A stretch of 64,000 bases of DNA from Blautia sp. SC05B48 (GCF_005848555.1 NZ_CP040518.1:1735001-1799000), one strand, 5' to 3'. Positions 44,986-57,470 are shown, counted from the stretch's first letter. The notes: generated from the sequence alone by a model not told the origin. A program made the numbers and translations.

Positions 44986-45624
44986 ATGGAAAAAATGGAA
45001 AATGTTTATATTATGGATCACCCGCTGATCAAACACAAAATTTCAATGCTCCGTGACAAAAGTACAGGAACAAACGAGTTCCGTAAGCTGGTGGAGGAGA
45101 TCGGAATCCTGATGGGATATGAGGCACTTCGTGATCTTCCTACAGAGGAAGTGGAAATCGAGACACCGATAGAAACCTGTAAGACACCGATGATCTCAGG
45201 TAAGAAGCTGGCAGTGATCCCGGTCCTCCGCGCAGGACTTGGAATGGTAAACAGCATTCTCACACTGGTACCGTCTGCAAAGGTCGGACATGTGGGACTT
45301 TACCGTGATCCGGTAACACATGAGCCCCATGAGTATTACTGTAAGCTTCCTGAATCTATTGACGAGCGTATTTCAGTGATCGTTGATCCGATGCTTGCAA
45401 CCGGCGGTTCTGCCGAAGCTGCCATTGATTTTGTCAAGAAACAGGGCGGAAAGAATATCAAGTTTATGTGCATCATCGCAGCTCCTGAAGGACTGAAACG
45501 ACTTCACGAGGCACATCCGGATGTACAGATCTACTGTGGTTCCCTTGACAGAGAGCTCAATGAGAACGCTTACATCTGCCCGGGACTTGGAGATGCCGGA
45601 GACCGTATTTTTGGTACTAAATAA
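44986..45624 (+). CDS. upp: Uracil phosphoribosyltransferase
   Basis: A 212-residue salvage enzyme making UMP from uracil and PRPP. The opening [20 protein letters not shown], the VPVLRAG-like [13 protein letters not shown] and the PRPP loop [15 protein letters not shown] are diagnostic, as is the end [15 protein letters not shown]. The ATG at 44986 follows GAGAGGAAA. Another in-frame ATG lies nine bases later. It sits directly before the L10 leader and rplJ, an unusual neighbour for the ribosomal protein operon. Confidence 0.95.
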   Translation: MEKMENVYIMDHPLIKHKISMLRDKSTGTNEFRKLVEEIGILMGYEALRDLPTEEVEIETPIETCKTPMISGKKLAVIPVLRAGLGMVNSILTLVPSAKVGHVGLYRDPVTHEPHEYYCKLPESIDERISVIVDPMLATGGSAEAAIDFVKKQGGKNIKFMCIIAAPEGLKRLHEAHPDVQIYCGSLDRELNENAYICPGLGDAGDRIFGTK

Positions 45625-45648
45625 TTTTGAAAAAATCTTAAAAAATAC

Positions 45649-45678
45649 TTGACACACCCGGCACTGTTATGGTATTGT
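45649..45678 (+). promoter_or_regulatory. Promoter of the rplJL operon
   Basis: TTGACA at 45649-45654 and TATTGT at 45673-45678 with an 18-base spacer, just upstream of the L10 leader. Confidence 0.7.
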
Positions 45679-45684
45679 ACCTAA

Positions 45685-45770
45685 GAACGCTGCCGAAGAC
45701 AGTAGGTGCCGTAAGGCATAAGGATCAAAACGCCTACCGAGGTCCAAGTATTCTGAGTTAAGATTACACA
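45685..45770 (+). ncRNA. Ribosomal protein L10 leader
   Basis: The leader contains the recognisable L10-leader core (GCTGCCGAAGACAGTAGGTG, later CGCCTACCGAGG) between the promoter and rplJ. This RNA binds the L10(L12)4 complex and lets it repress its own operon. Confidence 0.85.
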
Positions 45771-45803
45771 AGGCCTTATTGCGAAGCAGTAAGGTCTTTT
45801 TTT
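45771..45803 (+). terminator. Attenuator terminator of the L10 leader
   Basis: AGGCCTTATTGC pairs with GCAGTAAGGTCT around a GAA loop, followed by seven T residues. In Firmicutes L10 binding to the leader favours such a terminator. Confidence 0.85.
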
Positions 45804-45862
45804 AAACAGATTGACTTATTGCGACGGCGGTATACAAAATCTATAAGGAGGTGTACCATTTT

Positions 45863-46372
45863 ATGGCAAAAGTAGAACTGAAACAACCAATCGTAGAAGA
45901 GATTTCTAACTGCATTAAAGACGCACAGTCTGTTGTACTTGTAAACTACAGCGGTCTTACAGTTGAGCAGGATACAATTCTTCGTAAAGAGTTAAGAGAA
46001 GCTGGTGTTCAGTACAAGGTATACAAAAATACCATGATGCGTCGTGCATTCGAGGGTACAGCATTTGAGAGCCTCAGTGATCATTTACATGGCACAAATG
46101 CGATCGCTATCTCCGAGACAGACGCAACTGCTCCGGCAAGAATCCTTGCTAAATATGCAAAACAGTTCCCGGCACTGGAGCTGATCGCAGGTGTAGTTGA
46201 AGGTAACTACAATGATCAGGCCGGAATTCAGGCACTGTCCACAATTCCTTCAAGAGAGGAACTTCTTGGAAAACTGCTTGGAAGCATGCAGTCTCCGATC
46301 GCAAACTTCGCTCGTGTGCTTAATCAGATCGCAGAGCAGAACGGTGGAGCTGACGCAGCAGCTGCTGAGTAA
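45863..46372 (+). CDS. rplJ: 50S ribosomal protein L10
   Basis: A 169-residue protein with the L10 N-terminal RNA-binding domain (MAKVELKQPIVEEISNCIKD, SVVLVNYSGLTVEQ, KVYKNTMMRRA) and a C-terminal helix that binds L7/L12 dimers. The ATG at 45863 follows AAGGAGGTG. The in-frame ATG at 45851 lies on top of that site and is rejected. It is regulated by the L10 leader and attenuator upstream. Confidence 0.96.
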   Translation: MAKVELKQPIVEEISNCIKDAQSVVLVNYSGLTVEQDTILRKELREAGVQYKVYKNTMMRRAFEGTAFESLSDHLHGTNAIAISETDATAPARILAKYAKQFPALELIAGVVEGNYNDQAGIQALSTIPSREELLGKLLGSMQSPIANFARVLNQIAEQNGGADAAAAE

Positions 46373-46447
46373 TCCCAGCAACGTGCAATTGGCGGCATAA
46401 CGACCGCATGATTATTAATTAAAATTTATAAATGGAGGGAAATTAAA

Positions 46448-46822
46448 ATGGCAAAATTAACAACAGAAGAATTTATTGCAGCAATCAAAGAATTATCTGT
46501 ATTAGAGTTAAATGACCTTGTAAAAGCTTGTGAGGAAGAGTTCGGCGTTTCCGCAGCAGCAGGTGTTGTTGTAGCAGCAGCAGGTGCAGCAGGCGAGGCA
46601 GCTGAGGAGAAAGATGAGTTTGACGTAGAGCTTACAGAGGTTGGCGCTAACAAAGTTAAAGTTATCAAAGTTGTTCGTGAGGTTACAGGTCTTGGACTTA
46701 AAGAGGCTAAAGCTATCGTTGATGGTGCTCCGAAGGTTGTTAAAGAGGGCGCATCCAAAGCTGAGGCTGAGGACATCAAAACTAAACTTGAGGCTGAGGG
46801 AGCTAAGGTTACACTTAAATAA
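46448..46822 (+). CDS. rplL: 50S ribosomal protein L7/L12
   Basis: A 124-residue stalk protein of normal length. An N-terminal dimerisation domain ([20 protein letters not shown]), an Ala/Gly-rich hinge ([18 protein letters not shown]) and the C-terminal factor-binding domain ([20 protein letters not shown]) are complete. GGAGGG precedes the ATG. Transcription is ended by a strong terminator before reaching rpoB. Confidence 0.97.
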   Translation: MAKLTTEEFIAAIKELSVLELNDLVKACEEEFGVSAAAGVVVAAAGAAGEAAEEKDEFDVELTEVGANKVKVIKVVREVTGLGLKEAKAIVDGAPKVVKEGASKAEAEDIKTKLEAEGAKVTLK

Positions 46823-46843
46823 TCCGATCAGATCAGAAGTTTT

Positions 46844-46891
46844 AAAGGCTGTTGTGACTGCCGGTTTACCGGCGGCACAGCAGCCTTTTTT
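46844..46891 (+). terminator. Terminator of the rplJL operon
   Basis: AAAGGCTG-TTGTG-CTGCCGG pairs with CCGGC-GCACA-CAGCCTTT, loop TTTA, then T6. It uncouples rplJL from rpoBC. Confidence 0.9.
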
Positions 46892-46971
46892 AGTGAAAAA
46901 ATCCAGGGTAAATCTTGATTTTTGAAGAAAAAGAAAGGATAATAAAGGAGACAGGAAAGGGTGGATGGAAT

Positions 46972-49607
46972 ATGAAACGAAAAATAATGGCCTGTATCCT
47001 TGCTGCTGCGTTGGGAATCACAGGAGTTTCTTTTCCGACGGCAGCCAGGACAGTGTCTGTCGGAAAAAATGTAAAAAATATAACTGTAAACGTGAAAAAT
47101 CCTCTGGATGAACTTCGGGCTCAGGAAGCTGCAATGCAGCAGCAGGAGGAGCTTGAAGAAGAGGAAAATATGCCGGGACAGGATCTGGATCCGCTTGTGC
47201 TGGATAACGATGGCAGTGTGGTTCCTGCATCACAGGCATCCTGGACAAAAATAGAGTCAGGTGCTGTAGAAGCAGTGGATGTATCAGAGGCACCGGGGAT
47301 GAGGAAATATCGGAAAATTCAACTGAAGACACATTTTCAGATGGAAGCACAGATGGAGATTTTGACACAAATAAGAATATTTCTGACAATGCAGCAGCGG
47401 AAGCTGGCAGTGAGGATATTCAGACAACAGATGGCAGTATCAGCGGAGAATTGCCGGCAGATTTTTCCGAAGGAACGGAGAACGGCGATAACGGTTCCGA
47501 AGAACTTCAGCTTCAGCAGGAAAACGGTAATGTAGAAAACGTCGCAGAGCCGGATAATAATAAAGCTGATGAAGGCGCAGGTCAGGCACCGGCTGATTTT
47601 ACAGATGATGCCAATGCTGCTGGGGATTTTTCCGCAGGAGATGCTTCAGATGGAGAACTTGGAACTTATCAGACTGTGACTCTGGAAGTTGAGGAAGGAC
47701 AGGATATCACAGCGCCCTTGAATACACTGTTTCTTGAACTGAAAGATCAGGCCACAGATGAAAATCCCTGCAAGATCATAATTCCACCGGGAAATTATGA
47801 ACTGACAGGTACACTTTGCATGTACAGTAATATGTACTTATATGCAAGAGACGCTAATATTACAAAAACGTCTACCACCAAACATCTGATCCTCCGTCTT
47901 GGAAATACCAAAGATTCAGAAGGCGGATATGATGGATATCGCAACATTGTGATCGATGGAGGAACCTGGGACTACAATTATCAGTGTGTGGAAAATAAGG
48001 ATGCACCAGGCGGATTTGTGGGATTTTGCATTGGACATGCTACGAATGTTACGATTAAAAATGCTACATTTCTTAATAATCTGAAATCTCATTTTCTGGA
48101 ATTTGGCGGAGTGAAAAATGCCAAGATCACAGGCTGTACATTCAGTGGCTATTATAAGAATTATGTGGAAGGCGGACAGGAATGTATTCAGATCGACTGC
48201 TGTACAGATGAGAGCAATGTTTTTCCGCAGTACAGACCTTATGATGGAACGACCTGTGAAGATTTTGTGATCGATGGAAATGTGTTCGAAGATGTCTTTA
48301 CAGGGCTGGGAACGCACAGTATGATGTCCGGAAAAACATATAAAAGGATCACAGTTACGAATAATACTTTCCATAATGTAAAAAAACGCTGTATAAGGTT
48401 TATGAATTATGAAGATTCTACAGCAGAAAATAATACCATGGTAAATGTGGGAAATGGAGTGGACATTTCTTCTGTGAGCAGCAATACACACCAGACGCCA
48501 GGCTATGATGATGGGCCGAACATGCTGAAAAACAGGAATCTTCGTGTGGCAGGAAACTACATCAGTCTTGCCAGAACTACCAGCATTGGTGGAATTGCAT
48601 GGATCTGCAGTGGTATAAAAGTTTCAGGCTATAATATGAAAAAAGATGGAGCTGTGCTCCCTAAAAAGATATATCCGGTGAAAGGTGTGACTGTAGAAGA
48701 TAATCAGATCAGCGGATATGGAAACGGAATCAGCATGTCTCTTACTGACACAGATACCGTAACAGATAATCAGGTAACAATGAAAAAAACTTCTTCATAT
48801 TCCAATTTTGGGATTTATGCCCAGGATTCCAGAGGAAGCGTTATCAGCAGGAATACAGTGTCCGGAACTGCAAATACGGGAATTTATCTCTCCGGTTCTG
48901 TCTATGCAGCAGGATCAGAACAGAGAAATCTTGTAGAGCAGAATACTGTTTCCGGAGCAGGCGGAGATGGAATTTATCTGCAATCTGTAAATACTTCATC
49001 CACTGCACAGAAGAATACTGTTAAATCAGCGGCCGGCTCGGGAATACGTGTAAATGCAGGAAAGAACAATAATGTTCTTGGTAATACCTGTTTATCCAAC
49101 AAAAATCATGGCGTGAAAATTGAGTATGTGGTCGGCGGAGTCAGGGTAAAAAGCAATCGTGTGACATCAAATGCAAAAAGTGGTATTTTGCTCTGGAAAT
49201 CAAAAGTATCCGAAGTATCAGGAAACCGTGCGGAGAAAAATACGGGGAATGGTGTTTATGCATATGCATCTGTAATACCGGTCATGAAAAAGAATACATT
49301 TTGCGAAAACGGAAAGGTTCAGGCGATATATGTAAAAAGCTGCAAAGGATGGACCGGCATCAACCGTCCTTCATGCAGAACTGTTACATCAAGAAGTACA
49401 GCTATAAGCGGAACTGCATCAGGCAGCCAGACAGTTATTGCATATGTGCAGCGTTCCGGAAAACAGACAAAGCTGGGGGTATCATCCGTAAACAAAAAGA
49501 AACAGTACGTTATTAAAATAAAGAAGCAAAAAAAGAATACTGCTCTGAAACTTGTCTCAAAAGATAAATACGGAAATACAGTAACAGTAAATACTGTTGT
49601 GAAGTAA
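46972..49607 (+). pseudogene. Secreted right-handed beta-helix protein, frameshifted
   Basis: A signal peptide starts at 46972 (MKRKIMACILAAALGITGVS). The frame then runs through an acidic linker, and at 47295-47298 (CCGGGGAT) it goes wrong. One extra G would continue it as APGDEEISENSTEDTF..., in frame with the long downstream part ending at 49607 and giving about 878 residues. The rest is a Gly/Asn-rich parallel beta-helix (IVIDGGTWDYNYQCVE, ITVTNNTFHNVKKRCIRF, KNTVKSAAGSGIRVNAGKNN) with a basic C-terminal domain (IKIKKQKKNTALKLVSKDKY). Such proteins bind or cleave polysaccharides, but no lyase site is recognised. As it stands no full protein is made unless the G tract slips. A sequencing error is possible. 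Confidence 0.75.
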
Positions 49608-49618
49608 GTATGTGTGAT

Positions 49619-49682
49619 AAAAAAAGATTCTGTTCCGGATATCCATACATCGTATGTATAGAAGGAACAGAATCTTTTTTTT
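49619..49682. terminator. Terminator between the beta-helix gene and rpoB
   Basis: AAAAAGATTCTGTTCC pairs with GGAACAGAATCTTTTT, with an inner CATACAT/ATGTATG-like hairpin at the tip. A and T runs on both sides suggest bidirectional action. Confidence 0.9.
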
Positions 49683-49711
49683 GAAAAATGTAAAAAAATC
49701 AAAAAAAGTGC

Positions 49712-49740
49712 TTGACACACTTTTTTTCTTATGTTAAAGT
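49712..49740 (+). promoter_or_regulatory. rpoBC promoter
   Basis: TTGACA at 49712-49717 and TAAAGT at 49735-49740 with a 17-base spacer. A short GCCTG/CAGGC hairpin follows in the leader (about 49768-49788) before the rpoB ribosome site. Confidence 0.7.
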
Positions 49741-49832
49741 GGAGGATGCTATATTATGGCTAGATATGCCTGCCTAAAGGTCAGGCGGGATCATGTTGTA
49801 ATAAATAATAAAAAAACAGGGGTGAAACGTCA

Positions 49833-52800
49833 ATGGAAAAAAACAGAATTCGTTCTGTAAAAACTGGAAAAAGCATGCGTATGAGCTACCAGAGACAAAA
49901 AGAAGTCCTGGAAATGCCAAACCTGATCGAAGTTCAGAAAGATTCCTACCAGTGGTTTCTTGACGAAGGTTTAAAAGAAGTATTTGATGATATTTCTCCG
50001 ATCGCAGATTACGGCGGAAAGCTCAGTCTGGAATTCATCGATTTCACATACGATGAAAAAGATGCAAAATATTCCATCGAGCAGTGTAAAGAACGTGACG
50101 TGACTTATGCCGCACCTTTGAAGGTTCGAGTAAGGCTGATCAATAAGGAAACAGAAGAGATCAACGAACACGAGATTTTCATGGGAGATTTACCGCTGAT
50201 GACAGCTACGGGTACCTTTGTTATCAATGGTGCTGAGCGTGTTATTGTCAGCCAGTTAGTACGTTCCCCTGGAATCTACTACGCGATCGCTCATGATAAG
50301 CTTGGTAAGAGACTGTTTTCCAGTACTGTAATTCCGAACAGAGGTGCATGGCTGGAGTACGAGACAGATTCAAATGATGTATTTTATGTACGTGTAGACA
50401 GAACAAGAAAGGTTCCGATCACTGTTCTGATCCGTGCACTGGGCATTGGAACCAATGCTGAGATCATCGATCTGTTTGGTGAAGAGCCAAAGATCCTTGC
50501 CAGCTTTACAAAGGATACCTCCACAAACTATCAGGAAGGTCTCCTTGAGCTGTATAAGAAGATCCGTCCGGGCGAGCCGCTTGCAGTAGAGAGCGCAGAG
50601 AGCCTGATCATGGCAATGTTCTTCGATCCGAGAAGATATGACCTTGCCAAAGTCGGACGTTATAAATTTAATAAGAAGCTTCATTTCAATAAACGTATCG
50701 TAGGCCACAAGCTTTCTCAGGATGTTGTAGATACAACAACAGGTGAGATCCTTGCTGAGGCTGAGACACTTGTTACAAAAGAGCTTGCTGATACATTACA
50801 GAATTCCGCAGTTCCGTACGTATGGATCCAGGGTGAGGAGAGAGAAATCAAAGTCCTTTCCAGCCTTATGGTTGATATCCGTCACTATCTGCCGGAGCTT
50901 GAGGATCCGAAGTCCCTGGGTGTTACAGAATTAGTATACTACCCAGTGCTCGAAAAAATTCTGGAAGAAAATGACACATTTGAGGACAGATGTGATGCGA
51001 TCAAACGTGATATCCACGACCTGATCCCGAAACACATCACCAAGGAAGATATCCTTGCGTCCATTAACTACAATATGCATCTGGAGTATGGCCTTGGTAA
51101 CGATGATGATATCGACCACCTGGGCAACCGTCGTATCCGTGCTGTCGGTGAGCTGCTTCAGAATCAGTACCGCATCGGTCTTTCCAGACTTGAGCGTGTG
51201 GTACGTGAGAGAATGACAACACAGGACACAGAGAGCATTTCTCCGCAGTCCCTGATCAATATCAAACCGGTAACTGCAGCAGTAAAAGAGTTCTTCGGAT
51301 CATCCCAGCTGTCACAGTTCATGGATCAGAACAACCCGCTTGGAGAGCTGACTCACAAGAGAAGACTTTCCGCACTGGGACCTGGCGGTCTGTCACGAGA
51401 CAGAGCCGGATTCGAGGTTCGAGACGTACATTATTCCCACTATGGAAGAATGTGCCCGATCGAGACTCCTGAGGGACCGAACATCGGTCTTATCAACTCC
51501 CTTGCATCCTATGCAAGGATCAATCAGTACGGCTTCGTAGAGGCTCCGTATAGAAAGATCGACAAAACAGATCCTTCCAACCCGCGTGTAACCGATGAGG
51601 TTGTATACATGACAGCGGATGAGGAAGATAATTATCATGTAGCACAGGCGAATGAGCCACTGGATGAAGAGGGACACTTCCTTCATAAGAACGTTTCCGG
51701 TCGTTACCGCGAGGAGACACAGGAGTACGAGCAGCACATGTTCGATTACATGGATGTATCTCCGCGAATGGTATTCTCCGTTGCTACAGCCCTGATCCCG
51801 TTCCTGCAGAACGATGATGCGAACCGTGCGCTGATGGGATCCAACATGCAGCGTCAGGCCGTTCCGCTTCTTACAACAGAGGCTCCGGTTGTTGGTACAG
51901 GTATGGAGACCAAGACAGCTGTTGACTCCGGTGTATGCGTTGTTGCAAGAAAAGCAGGTACAGTACTTCGTTCCACATCTACAGATATCTCTATCAAGAA
52001 TGATGACGGAACAAAAGATGATTATCATCTGACTAAATTTATGCGAAGCAACCAGAGCAACTGCTACAACCAGAGACCGATCGTGTTCCAGGGTGAGCAT
52101 GTTGAGGCAGGACAGGTTATCGCGGATGGCCCGTCTACATCCAATGGTGAGCTTGCACTTGGTAAGAACCCGCTGATCGGATTTATGACCTGGGAGGGTT
52201 ATAACTACGAGGATGCTGTTCTTCTTAGTGAGAAACTGGTACAGAATGATGTTTATACATCTGTCCATATTGAGGAATATGAGGCAGAATCCCGTGATAC
52301 CAAGCTGGGACCGGAAGAGATCACACGTGACGTTCCGGGTGTCGGCGATGACGCTCTGAAGGATCTGGATGAGCGCGGTATCATCCGTATCGGTGCTGAG
52401 GTACGTGCCGGTGATATCCTTGTCGGTAAGGTTACTCCTAAGGGAGAAACTGAGCTTACTGCTGAGGAGCGTCTCCTTCGTGCTATCTTCGGTGAGAAGG
52501 CAAGAGAGGTACGTGATACTTCCCTTAAGGTACCGCACGGTGAGTATGGTATTATCGTAGATGCCAAGGTATTTACAAGAGAGAACGGCGATGAGCTGAG
52601 TCCTGGAGTAAATCAGGCAGTACGTATTTATATTGCACAGAAGAGAAAGATCTCCGTTGGTGATAAGATGGCTGGTCGTCATGGTAACAAGGGTGTCGTT
52701 TCCCGTGTACTTCCGGTTGAGGATATGCCATTCCTTCCAAACGGACGTCCTCTTGATATCGTGCTGAATCCTCTGGGTGTACCTTCCCGAATGAACATCG

Positions 52801-53690
52801 GACAGGTCCTGGAGATCCACTTGAGCCTTGCTGCCAAAGCACTTGGCTTCAATATTGCAACACCTGTATTCGATGGCGCAAACGAGGTTGATATCCAGGA
52901 TACTCTGGAGCTTGCCAACGATTACGTTAATACGGAAGACTTTGAGGAATTCCGTGAGAAATATAAAGACATCCTTGCACCGGATGTTATGCAGTATCTC
53001 GATGAGAATAAAGCTCACAGAGCACTCTGGAAGGGCGTTCCGATCTCCAGAGACGGTAAGGTAAGACTTCGTGACGGACGTACAGGCGAGTACTTCGACA
53101 GCCCTGTAACTATCGGTCACATGCACTACCTGAAGCTGCATCATCTGGTAGATGATAAGATCCATGCACGTTCCACAGGTCCATACTCCCTGGTAACACA
53201 GCAGCCTCTGGGTGGTAAAGCTCAGTTCGGTGGACAGCGTTTCGGAGAGATGGAGGTTTGGGCACTGGAGGCATATGGTGCTTCCTACACACTGCAGGAG
53301 ATCCTGACAGTGAAGTCTGATGATGTGATCGGACGTGTTAAGACCTATGAAGCGATCATCAAAGGTGACAACATTCCTGAGCCAGGTATTCCTGAGTCCT
53401 TTAAGGTACTTCTTAAAGAGCTTCAGTCTCTTGGTCTGGATGTACGTGTGCTCAGCGAGGACGGATCAGAGGTACACATTATGGAAACCTCTGATTACGG
53501 AGATACTGATCTTCGTCATGTCATCGAGGGCGATTCCAGAGGACGCAGAGATGAGGAGTCCTTCGGTAAACACGGCTATACCAAGCAGGAGTTCAGCGGA
53601 GAAGAGCTTGTCAATGTAGAAGAAGATGAGGACATGGAAGACGAAGATGATATGATCGAGTTTGAAGAGTCCTTTGATGATGAGGAATAA
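49833..53690 (+). CDS. rpoB: RNA polymerase beta subunit
   Basis: A 1285-residue subunit, complete for a Firmicute. The rifampicin region is intact ([20 protein letters not shown], then [20 protein letters not shown]), and the active-site segment [19 protein letters not shown] and C-terminal [20 protein letters not shown] clamp region are present. The rifampicin cluster reads as wild-type-like (D, H and S residues retained). The tail is very acidic. It has its own promoter, lies behind the beta-helix gene rather than directly after rplL, and is followed by rpoC after 17 bases. Codon use is of the highly expressed type. Confidence 0.98.
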   Translation: MEKNRIRSVKTGKSMRMSYQRQKEVLEMPNLIEVQKDSYQWFLDEGLKEVFDDISPIADYGGKLSLEFIDFTYDEKDAKYSIEQCKERDVTYAAPLKVRVRLINKETEEINEHEIFMGDLPLMTATGTFVINGAERVIVSQLVRSPGIYYAIAHDKLGKRLFSSTVIPNRGAWLEYETDSNDVFYVRVDRTRKVPITVLIRALGIGTNAEIIDLFGEEPKILASFTKDTSTNYQEGLLELYKKIRPGEPLAVESAESLIMAMFFDPRRYDLAKVGRYKFNKKLHFNKRIVGHKLSQDVVDTTTGEILAEAETLVTKELADTLQNSAVPYVWIQGEEREIKVLSSLMVDIRHYLPELEDPKSLGVTELVYYPVLEKILEENDTFEDRCDAIKRDIHDLIPKHITKEDILASINYNMHLEYGLGNDDDIDHLGNRRIRAVGELLQNQYRIGLSRLERVVRERMTTQDTESISPQSLINIKPVTAAVKEFFGSSQLSQFMDQNNPLGELTHKRRLSALGPGGLSRDRAGFEVRDVHYSHYGRMCPIETPEGPNIGLINSLASYARINQYGFVEAPYRKIDKTDPSNPRVTDEVVYMTADEEDNYHVAQANEPLDEEGHFLHKNVSGRYREETQEYEQHMFDYMDVSPRMVFSVATALIPFLQNDDANRALMGSNMQRQAVPLLTTEAPVVGTGMETKTAVDSGVCVVARKAGTVLRSTSTDISIKNDDGTKDDYHLTKFMRSNQSNCYNQRPIVFQGEHVEAGQVIADGPSTSNGELALGKNPLIGFMTWEGYNYEDAVLLSEKLVQNDVYTSVHIEEYEAESRDTKLGPEEITRDVPGVGDDALKDLDERGIIRIGAEVRAGDILVGKVTPKGETELTAEERLLRAIFGEKAREVRDTSLKVPHGEYGIIVDAKVFTRENGDELSPGVNQAVRIYIAQKRKISVGDKMAGRHGNKGVVSRVLPVEDMPFLPNGRPLDIVLNPLGVPSRMNIGQVLEIHLSLAAKALGFNIATPVFDGANEVDIQDTLELANDYVNTEDFEEFREKYKDILAPDVMQYLDENKAHRALWKGVPISRDGKVRLRDGRTGEYFDSPVTIGHMHYLKLHHLVDDKIHARSTGPYSLVTQQPLGGKAQFGGQRFGEMEVWALEAYGASYTLQEILTVKSDDVIGRVKTYEAIIKGDNIPEPGIPESFKVLLKELQSLGLDVRVLSEDGSEVHIMETSDYGDTDLRHVIEGDSRGRRDEESFGKHGYTKQEFSGEELVNVEEDEDMEDEDDMIEFEESFDDEE

Positions 53691-53707
53691 GAAAGGGGAA
53701 AGAATAC

Positions 53708-56700
53708 ATGGCAGAAACAACCAACGCCAATGAAACATATCAGCCAATGACTTTCGATGCCATCAAGATCGGACTGGCGTCCCCTGAGAAGATCAGAGAG
53801 TGGTCACACGGTGAGGTTTTAAAACCTGAAACGATCAACTACAGAACCTTGAAGCCTGAGAAGGATGGTCTTTTCTGTGAAAGAATTTTCGGACCGAGCA
53901 AGGACTGGGAGTGCCACTGTGGAAAGTACAAAAAAATTCGCTATAAAGGCGTTGTCTGCGACAGATGCGGTGTTGAAGTAACCAAATCTGCCGTTCGTAG
54001 AGAGCGTATGGGACACATCGAGCTTGCAGCTCCGGTGTCTCATATCTGGTACTTTAAAGGAATTCCGTCCCGTATGGGTCTGATCCTTGATATTTCTCCG
54101 AGAACACTGGAGAAAGTGCTTTACTTTGCTAACTATATCGTTCTGGATCCTGCAGATTCCGGACTTATGTACAAACAGGTACTCACCGAGCGTGAGTACC
54201 AGGAAGCACGTGAGTCTTACGGAGAAGGATTCCGTGTAGGTATGGGTGCCGAGTCCATCATGGAGCTCCTTCAGGCTATCGATCTTGAAAAGGATTCCGA
54301 AGAACTGAAGGCAGAGCTTGTGGACGCAACAGGCCAGAAACGTGCAAGAATCATCAAACGTCTTGAAGTTGTGGAGTCCTTCCGTGAGTCCGGCAACCGT
54401 CCTGAGTGGATGATCATGACCGTTATCCCGGTTATCCCGCCGGATCTTCGTCCTATGGTACAGCTGGACGGAGGACGTTTTGCAACATCTGACCTGAATG
54501 ATCTTTACAGAAGGATCATCAACAGAAACAACCGTCTGAAAAGACTTCTGGAGCTTGGTGCTCCGGATATCATTGTCCGCAACGAGAAGCGTATGCTGCA
54601 GGAGGCTGTAGATGCCCTGATCGATAACGGACGCCGTGGACGTCCTGTAACAGGCCCTGGAAACAGAGCTCTGAAATCCCTTTCCGATATGCTGAAAGGT
54701 AAATCCGGACGTTTCCGTCAGAACCTTCTTGGTAAACGAGTTGACTACTCCGGACGTTCTGTAATCGTCGTAGGACCTGAGCTGAAGATCTATCAGTGTG
54801 GTCTTCCGAAAGAGATGGCTATCGAGCTGTTCAAACCTTTCGTTATGAAAGAGCTTGTTGCTAACGGAACATCTCACAATATCAAAAATGCCAAGAAGAT
54901 GGTAGAGAAACTTGAGCCTGCAGTATGGGATGTCCTTGAGGACGTCATTAAAGAGCATCCGGTTATGCTTAACCGTGCACCTACACTGCATCGTCTGGGT
55001 ATCCAGGCGTTCGAGCCGATCCTTGTAGAAGGTAAGGCGATCAAGCTTCATCCACTTGTTTGTACCGCGTTCAACGCTGACTTCGATGGTGACCAGATGG
55101 CCGTACATCTCCCGCTTTCTCAGGAAGCACAGGCAGAGTGCCGTTTCCTTCTGTTATCACCGAACAACCTTCTGAAACCGTCAGATGGTGGTCCTGTAGC
55201 CGTTCCTTCACAGGATATGGTCCTTGGTATCTACTACCTGACACAGGAGAGACCTGGAAACAAGGGTGAGGGCAAGTTCTTCAAGAGTGTCAACGAGGCA
55301 ATTCTTGCATATGAGAACAAGGTCATCACACTCCAGACAAAGATCATTGTTCATTGCCATAAGACAATGCCGGACGGAACTGTTTTAAGCGGCAATGTTC
55401 ATTCTACGCTGGGACGTTTCCTGTTTAACGAGATCCTTCCGCAGGATCTTGGATTTGTGGACAGAAGCATACCTGGAAACGAACTGCTTCTTGAGGTTGA
55501 TTTCCTTGTAGGTAAGAAACAGCTGAAGCAGATCCTTGAAAAGGTTATCAATACTCACGGTGCAACAAAGACAGCCGAGGTGCTTGACTCCGTTAAGGCT
55601 ATGGGTTACAAATACTCCACACGTGCAGCCATGACCGTATCTATTTCCGATATGACCGTGCCGCCGCAGAAGCCGGAGATGATCAAGCAGGCTCAGGATA
55701 CTGTTGACCGTATCACAAAGAACTACAAACGTGGTCTTATCACTGAGGAAGAGCGTTACAAAGAGGTTGTTGATACCTGGAAGAAGACCGATGATGAGCT
55801 TACAAAGGCACTTCTTACAGGTCTTGATAAGTACAACAACATCTTCATGATGGCTGACTCCGGAGCCCGTGGTTCCGATAAGCAGATCAAACAGCTTGCC
55901 GGAATGCGAGGACTGATGGCTGATACAACCGGTCATACCATTGAGCTCCCGATCAAGTCAAACTTCCGTGAAGGTCTTGACGTACTGGAGTACTTCATGT
56001 CTGCTCATGGAGCTCGTAAAGGTCTTTCTGATACCGCTCTTCGTACAGCCGATTCCGGATACCTGACAAGACGACTTGTTGACGTATCTCAGGATCTGAT
56101 CGTTCGTGAGGCGGACTGCTGTGAGAACAGAGCAGAGATTTCCGGTATGGTCGTTCGTGGATTCATGGACGGAAAAGAAGAGATCGAGAGTCTTCAGGAG
56201 CGTATCACAGGACGTTTCTCCTGTGAGACAGTTAAGAATAAAGACGGAGAAATCCTTGTTAAAGCAAACCACATGATCACACCGAAGCGTGCAGCCCGTA
56301 TCATGAAAGAGGGCGTAAGCAACCAGACAGGCGGACCGATCGACAAACTGAAGATCCGTACCATCCTTTCCTGTAAGTGCAAGGTTGGTGTCTGCGCAAA
56401 ATGTTATGGTGCGAACATGGCTACCGGTGAGCCGGTACAGGTTGGTGAGTCTGTTGGTATCATTGCAGCACAGTCTATCGGTGAGCCAGGTACACAGCTG
56501 ACCATGCGTACTTTCCATACCGGTGGTGTTGCCGGTGGAGATATCACACAGGGTCTTCCTCGTGTCGAGGAGCTTTTCGAGGCAAGAAAGCCGAAGGGTC
56601 TTGCGATCATCACAGAGATCCCAGGTGTTGCCACGATCAACGACACTAAGAAGAAACGTGAGATCATCGTAAATGATCCGGAGACAGGCGATTCCAAGAC

Positions 56701-57406
56701 TTACCTGATCCCATACGGTTCTCGTATCAAAGTCCTTGATGGACAGGTTCTTGAGGCCGGTGATGAGCTGACAGAAGGTAGTGTAAATCCGCATGATATC
56801 CTGAGAATCAAGGGTGTGCGTGCAGTTCAGGATTACATGATCCGTGAGGTTCAGCGTGTATATCGTCTGCAGGGTGTTGAGATCAACGATAAGCATATCG
56901 AGGTTATCGTTCATCAGATGCTGAAGAAGATCCGTATCGAGGATAACGGAGATACAGAGTTCCTGCCAGGAACACTTGTTGATGTCCTTGATGTTGAGGA
57001 AGTTAACGAGAAACTTGAGGCAGAGGGCAAACAGCCGGCAGAGGGCAAACAGGTTATGCTTGGTATTACCAAGGCATCCCTTGCTACAAACTCTTTCCTG
57101 TCAGCAGCATCCTTCCAGGAAACAACAAAAGTCCTGACAGAGGCTGCTATCAAAGGTAAGGTCGATCCGCTGATCGGTCTGAAAGAGAACGTTATCATCG
57201 GTAAGCTGATTCCTGCAGGTACAGGTATGAAGCGTTACAGTGAGATCAGTCTTGACACAGGAATGCCGGAAGTAAAAACAGCTTCCGAGGAGCCTGAGGA
57301 TACAGAGGAAATTTCCGTAGAGGAAGAGAAGACTGAGACTGCTCCGGAGGAAGAGACCATTGCTGTTGAAGAGACAGCAGAGGAAACTGCACCGGTAGAA
57401 GAATAA
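53708..57406 (+). CDS. rpoC: RNA polymerase beta-prime subunit
   Basis: A 1232-residue subunit. The N-terminal zinc finger ([20 protein letters not shown]), the catalytic Mg site [14 protein letters not shown] near residues 455-467, the trigger loop and bridge-helix region ([20 protein letters not shown]) and the second zinc site ([13 protein letters not shown]) are all present. An unusual Glu/Thr-rich tail of about 50 residues ends the protein ([20 protein letters not shown]). AAAGGGG precedes the ATG. It is cotranscribed with rpoB and ended by a strong terminator. Confidence 0.98.
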   Translation: MAETTNANETYQPMTFDAIKIGLASPEKIREWSHGEVLKPETINYRTLKPEKDGLFCERIFGPSKDWECHCGKYKKIRYKGVVCDRCGVEVTKSAVRRERMGHIELAAPVSHIWYFKGIPSRMGLILDISPRTLEKVLYFANYIVLDPADSGLMYKQVLTEREYQEARESYGEGFRVGMGAESIMELLQAIDLEKDSEELKAELVDATGQKRARIIKRLEVVESFRESGNRPEWMIMTVIPVIPPDLRPMVQLDGGRFATSDLNDLYRRIINRNNRLKRLLELGAPDIIVRNEKRMLQEAVDALIDNGRRGRPVTGPGNRALKSLSDMLKGKSGRFRQNLLGKRVDYSGRSVIVVGPELKIYQCGLPKEMAIELFKPFVMKELVANGTSHNIKNAKKMVEKLEPAVWDVLEDVIKEHPVMLNRAPTLHRLGIQAFEPILVEGKAIKLHPLVCTAFNADFDGDQMAVHLPLSQEAQAECRFLLLSPNNLLKPSDGGPVAVPSQDMVLGIYYLTQERPGNKGEGKFFKSVNEAILAYENKVITLQTKIIVHCHKTMPDGTVLSGNVHSTLGRFLFNEILPQDLGFVDRSIPGNELLLEVDFLVGKKQLKQILEKVINTHGATKTAEVLDSVKAMGYKYSTRAAMTVSISDMTVPPQKPEMIKQAQDTVDRITKNYKRGLITEEERYKEVVDTWKKTDDELTKALLTGLDKYNNIFMMADSGARGSDKQIKQLAGMRGLMADTTGHTIELPIKSNFREGLDVLEYFMSAHGARKGLSDTALRTADSGYLTRRLVDVSQDLIVREADCCENRAEISGMVVRGFMDGKEEIESLQERITGRFSCETVKNKDGEILVKANHMITPKRAARIMKEGVSNQTGGPIDKLKIRTILSCKCKVGVCAKCYGANMATGEPVQVGESVGIIAAQSIGEPGTQLTMRTFHTGGVAGGDITQGLPRVEELFEARKPKGLAIITEIPGVATINDTKKKREIIVNDPETGDSKTYLIPYGSRIKVLDGQVLEAGDELTEGSVNPHDILRIKGVRAVQDYMIREVQRVYRLQGVEINDKHIEVIVHQMLKKIRIEDNGDTEFLPGTLVDVLDVEEVNEKLEAEGKQPAEGKQVMLGITKASLATNSFLSAASFQETTKVLTEAAIKGKVDPLIGLKENVIIGKLIPAGTGMKRYSEISLDTGMPEVKTASEEPEDTEEISVEEEKTETAPEEETIAVEETAEETAPVEE

Positions 57407-57431
57407 GTCGATATACCTTGCTAATATAAAT

Positions 57432-57470
57432 AAATCTCCCCCGGAAATCCGGAGGGAGATTTCTGTTTAT
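57432..57470 (+). terminator. rpoBC terminator
   Basis: AAATCTCCC-CCGGA pairs with TCCGG-GGGAGATTT around AA, then TTCTGTTTAT. The stem is very strong and the U-tract moderate. Confidence 0.8.

Noticed and set aside
45811-45836. TTGACT..TATACA as a second rplJ promoter
   Set aside because: The spacer is only 14 bases, too short for a sigma-A promoter. The upstream promoter with the L10 leader explains expression.
47018-47389. Minus-strand open frame within the beta-helix gene
   Set aside because: A Leu/Pro/Ser-rich mirror of the acidic linker, without homology or ribosome site.
51393-53165. Long open frame antisense to rpoB (590 codons), and similar ones antisense to rpoC, aspA and the NSS gene
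   Set aside because: They are mirror frames of strongly coding genes with skewed codon use, without ribosome sites or recognisable domains.
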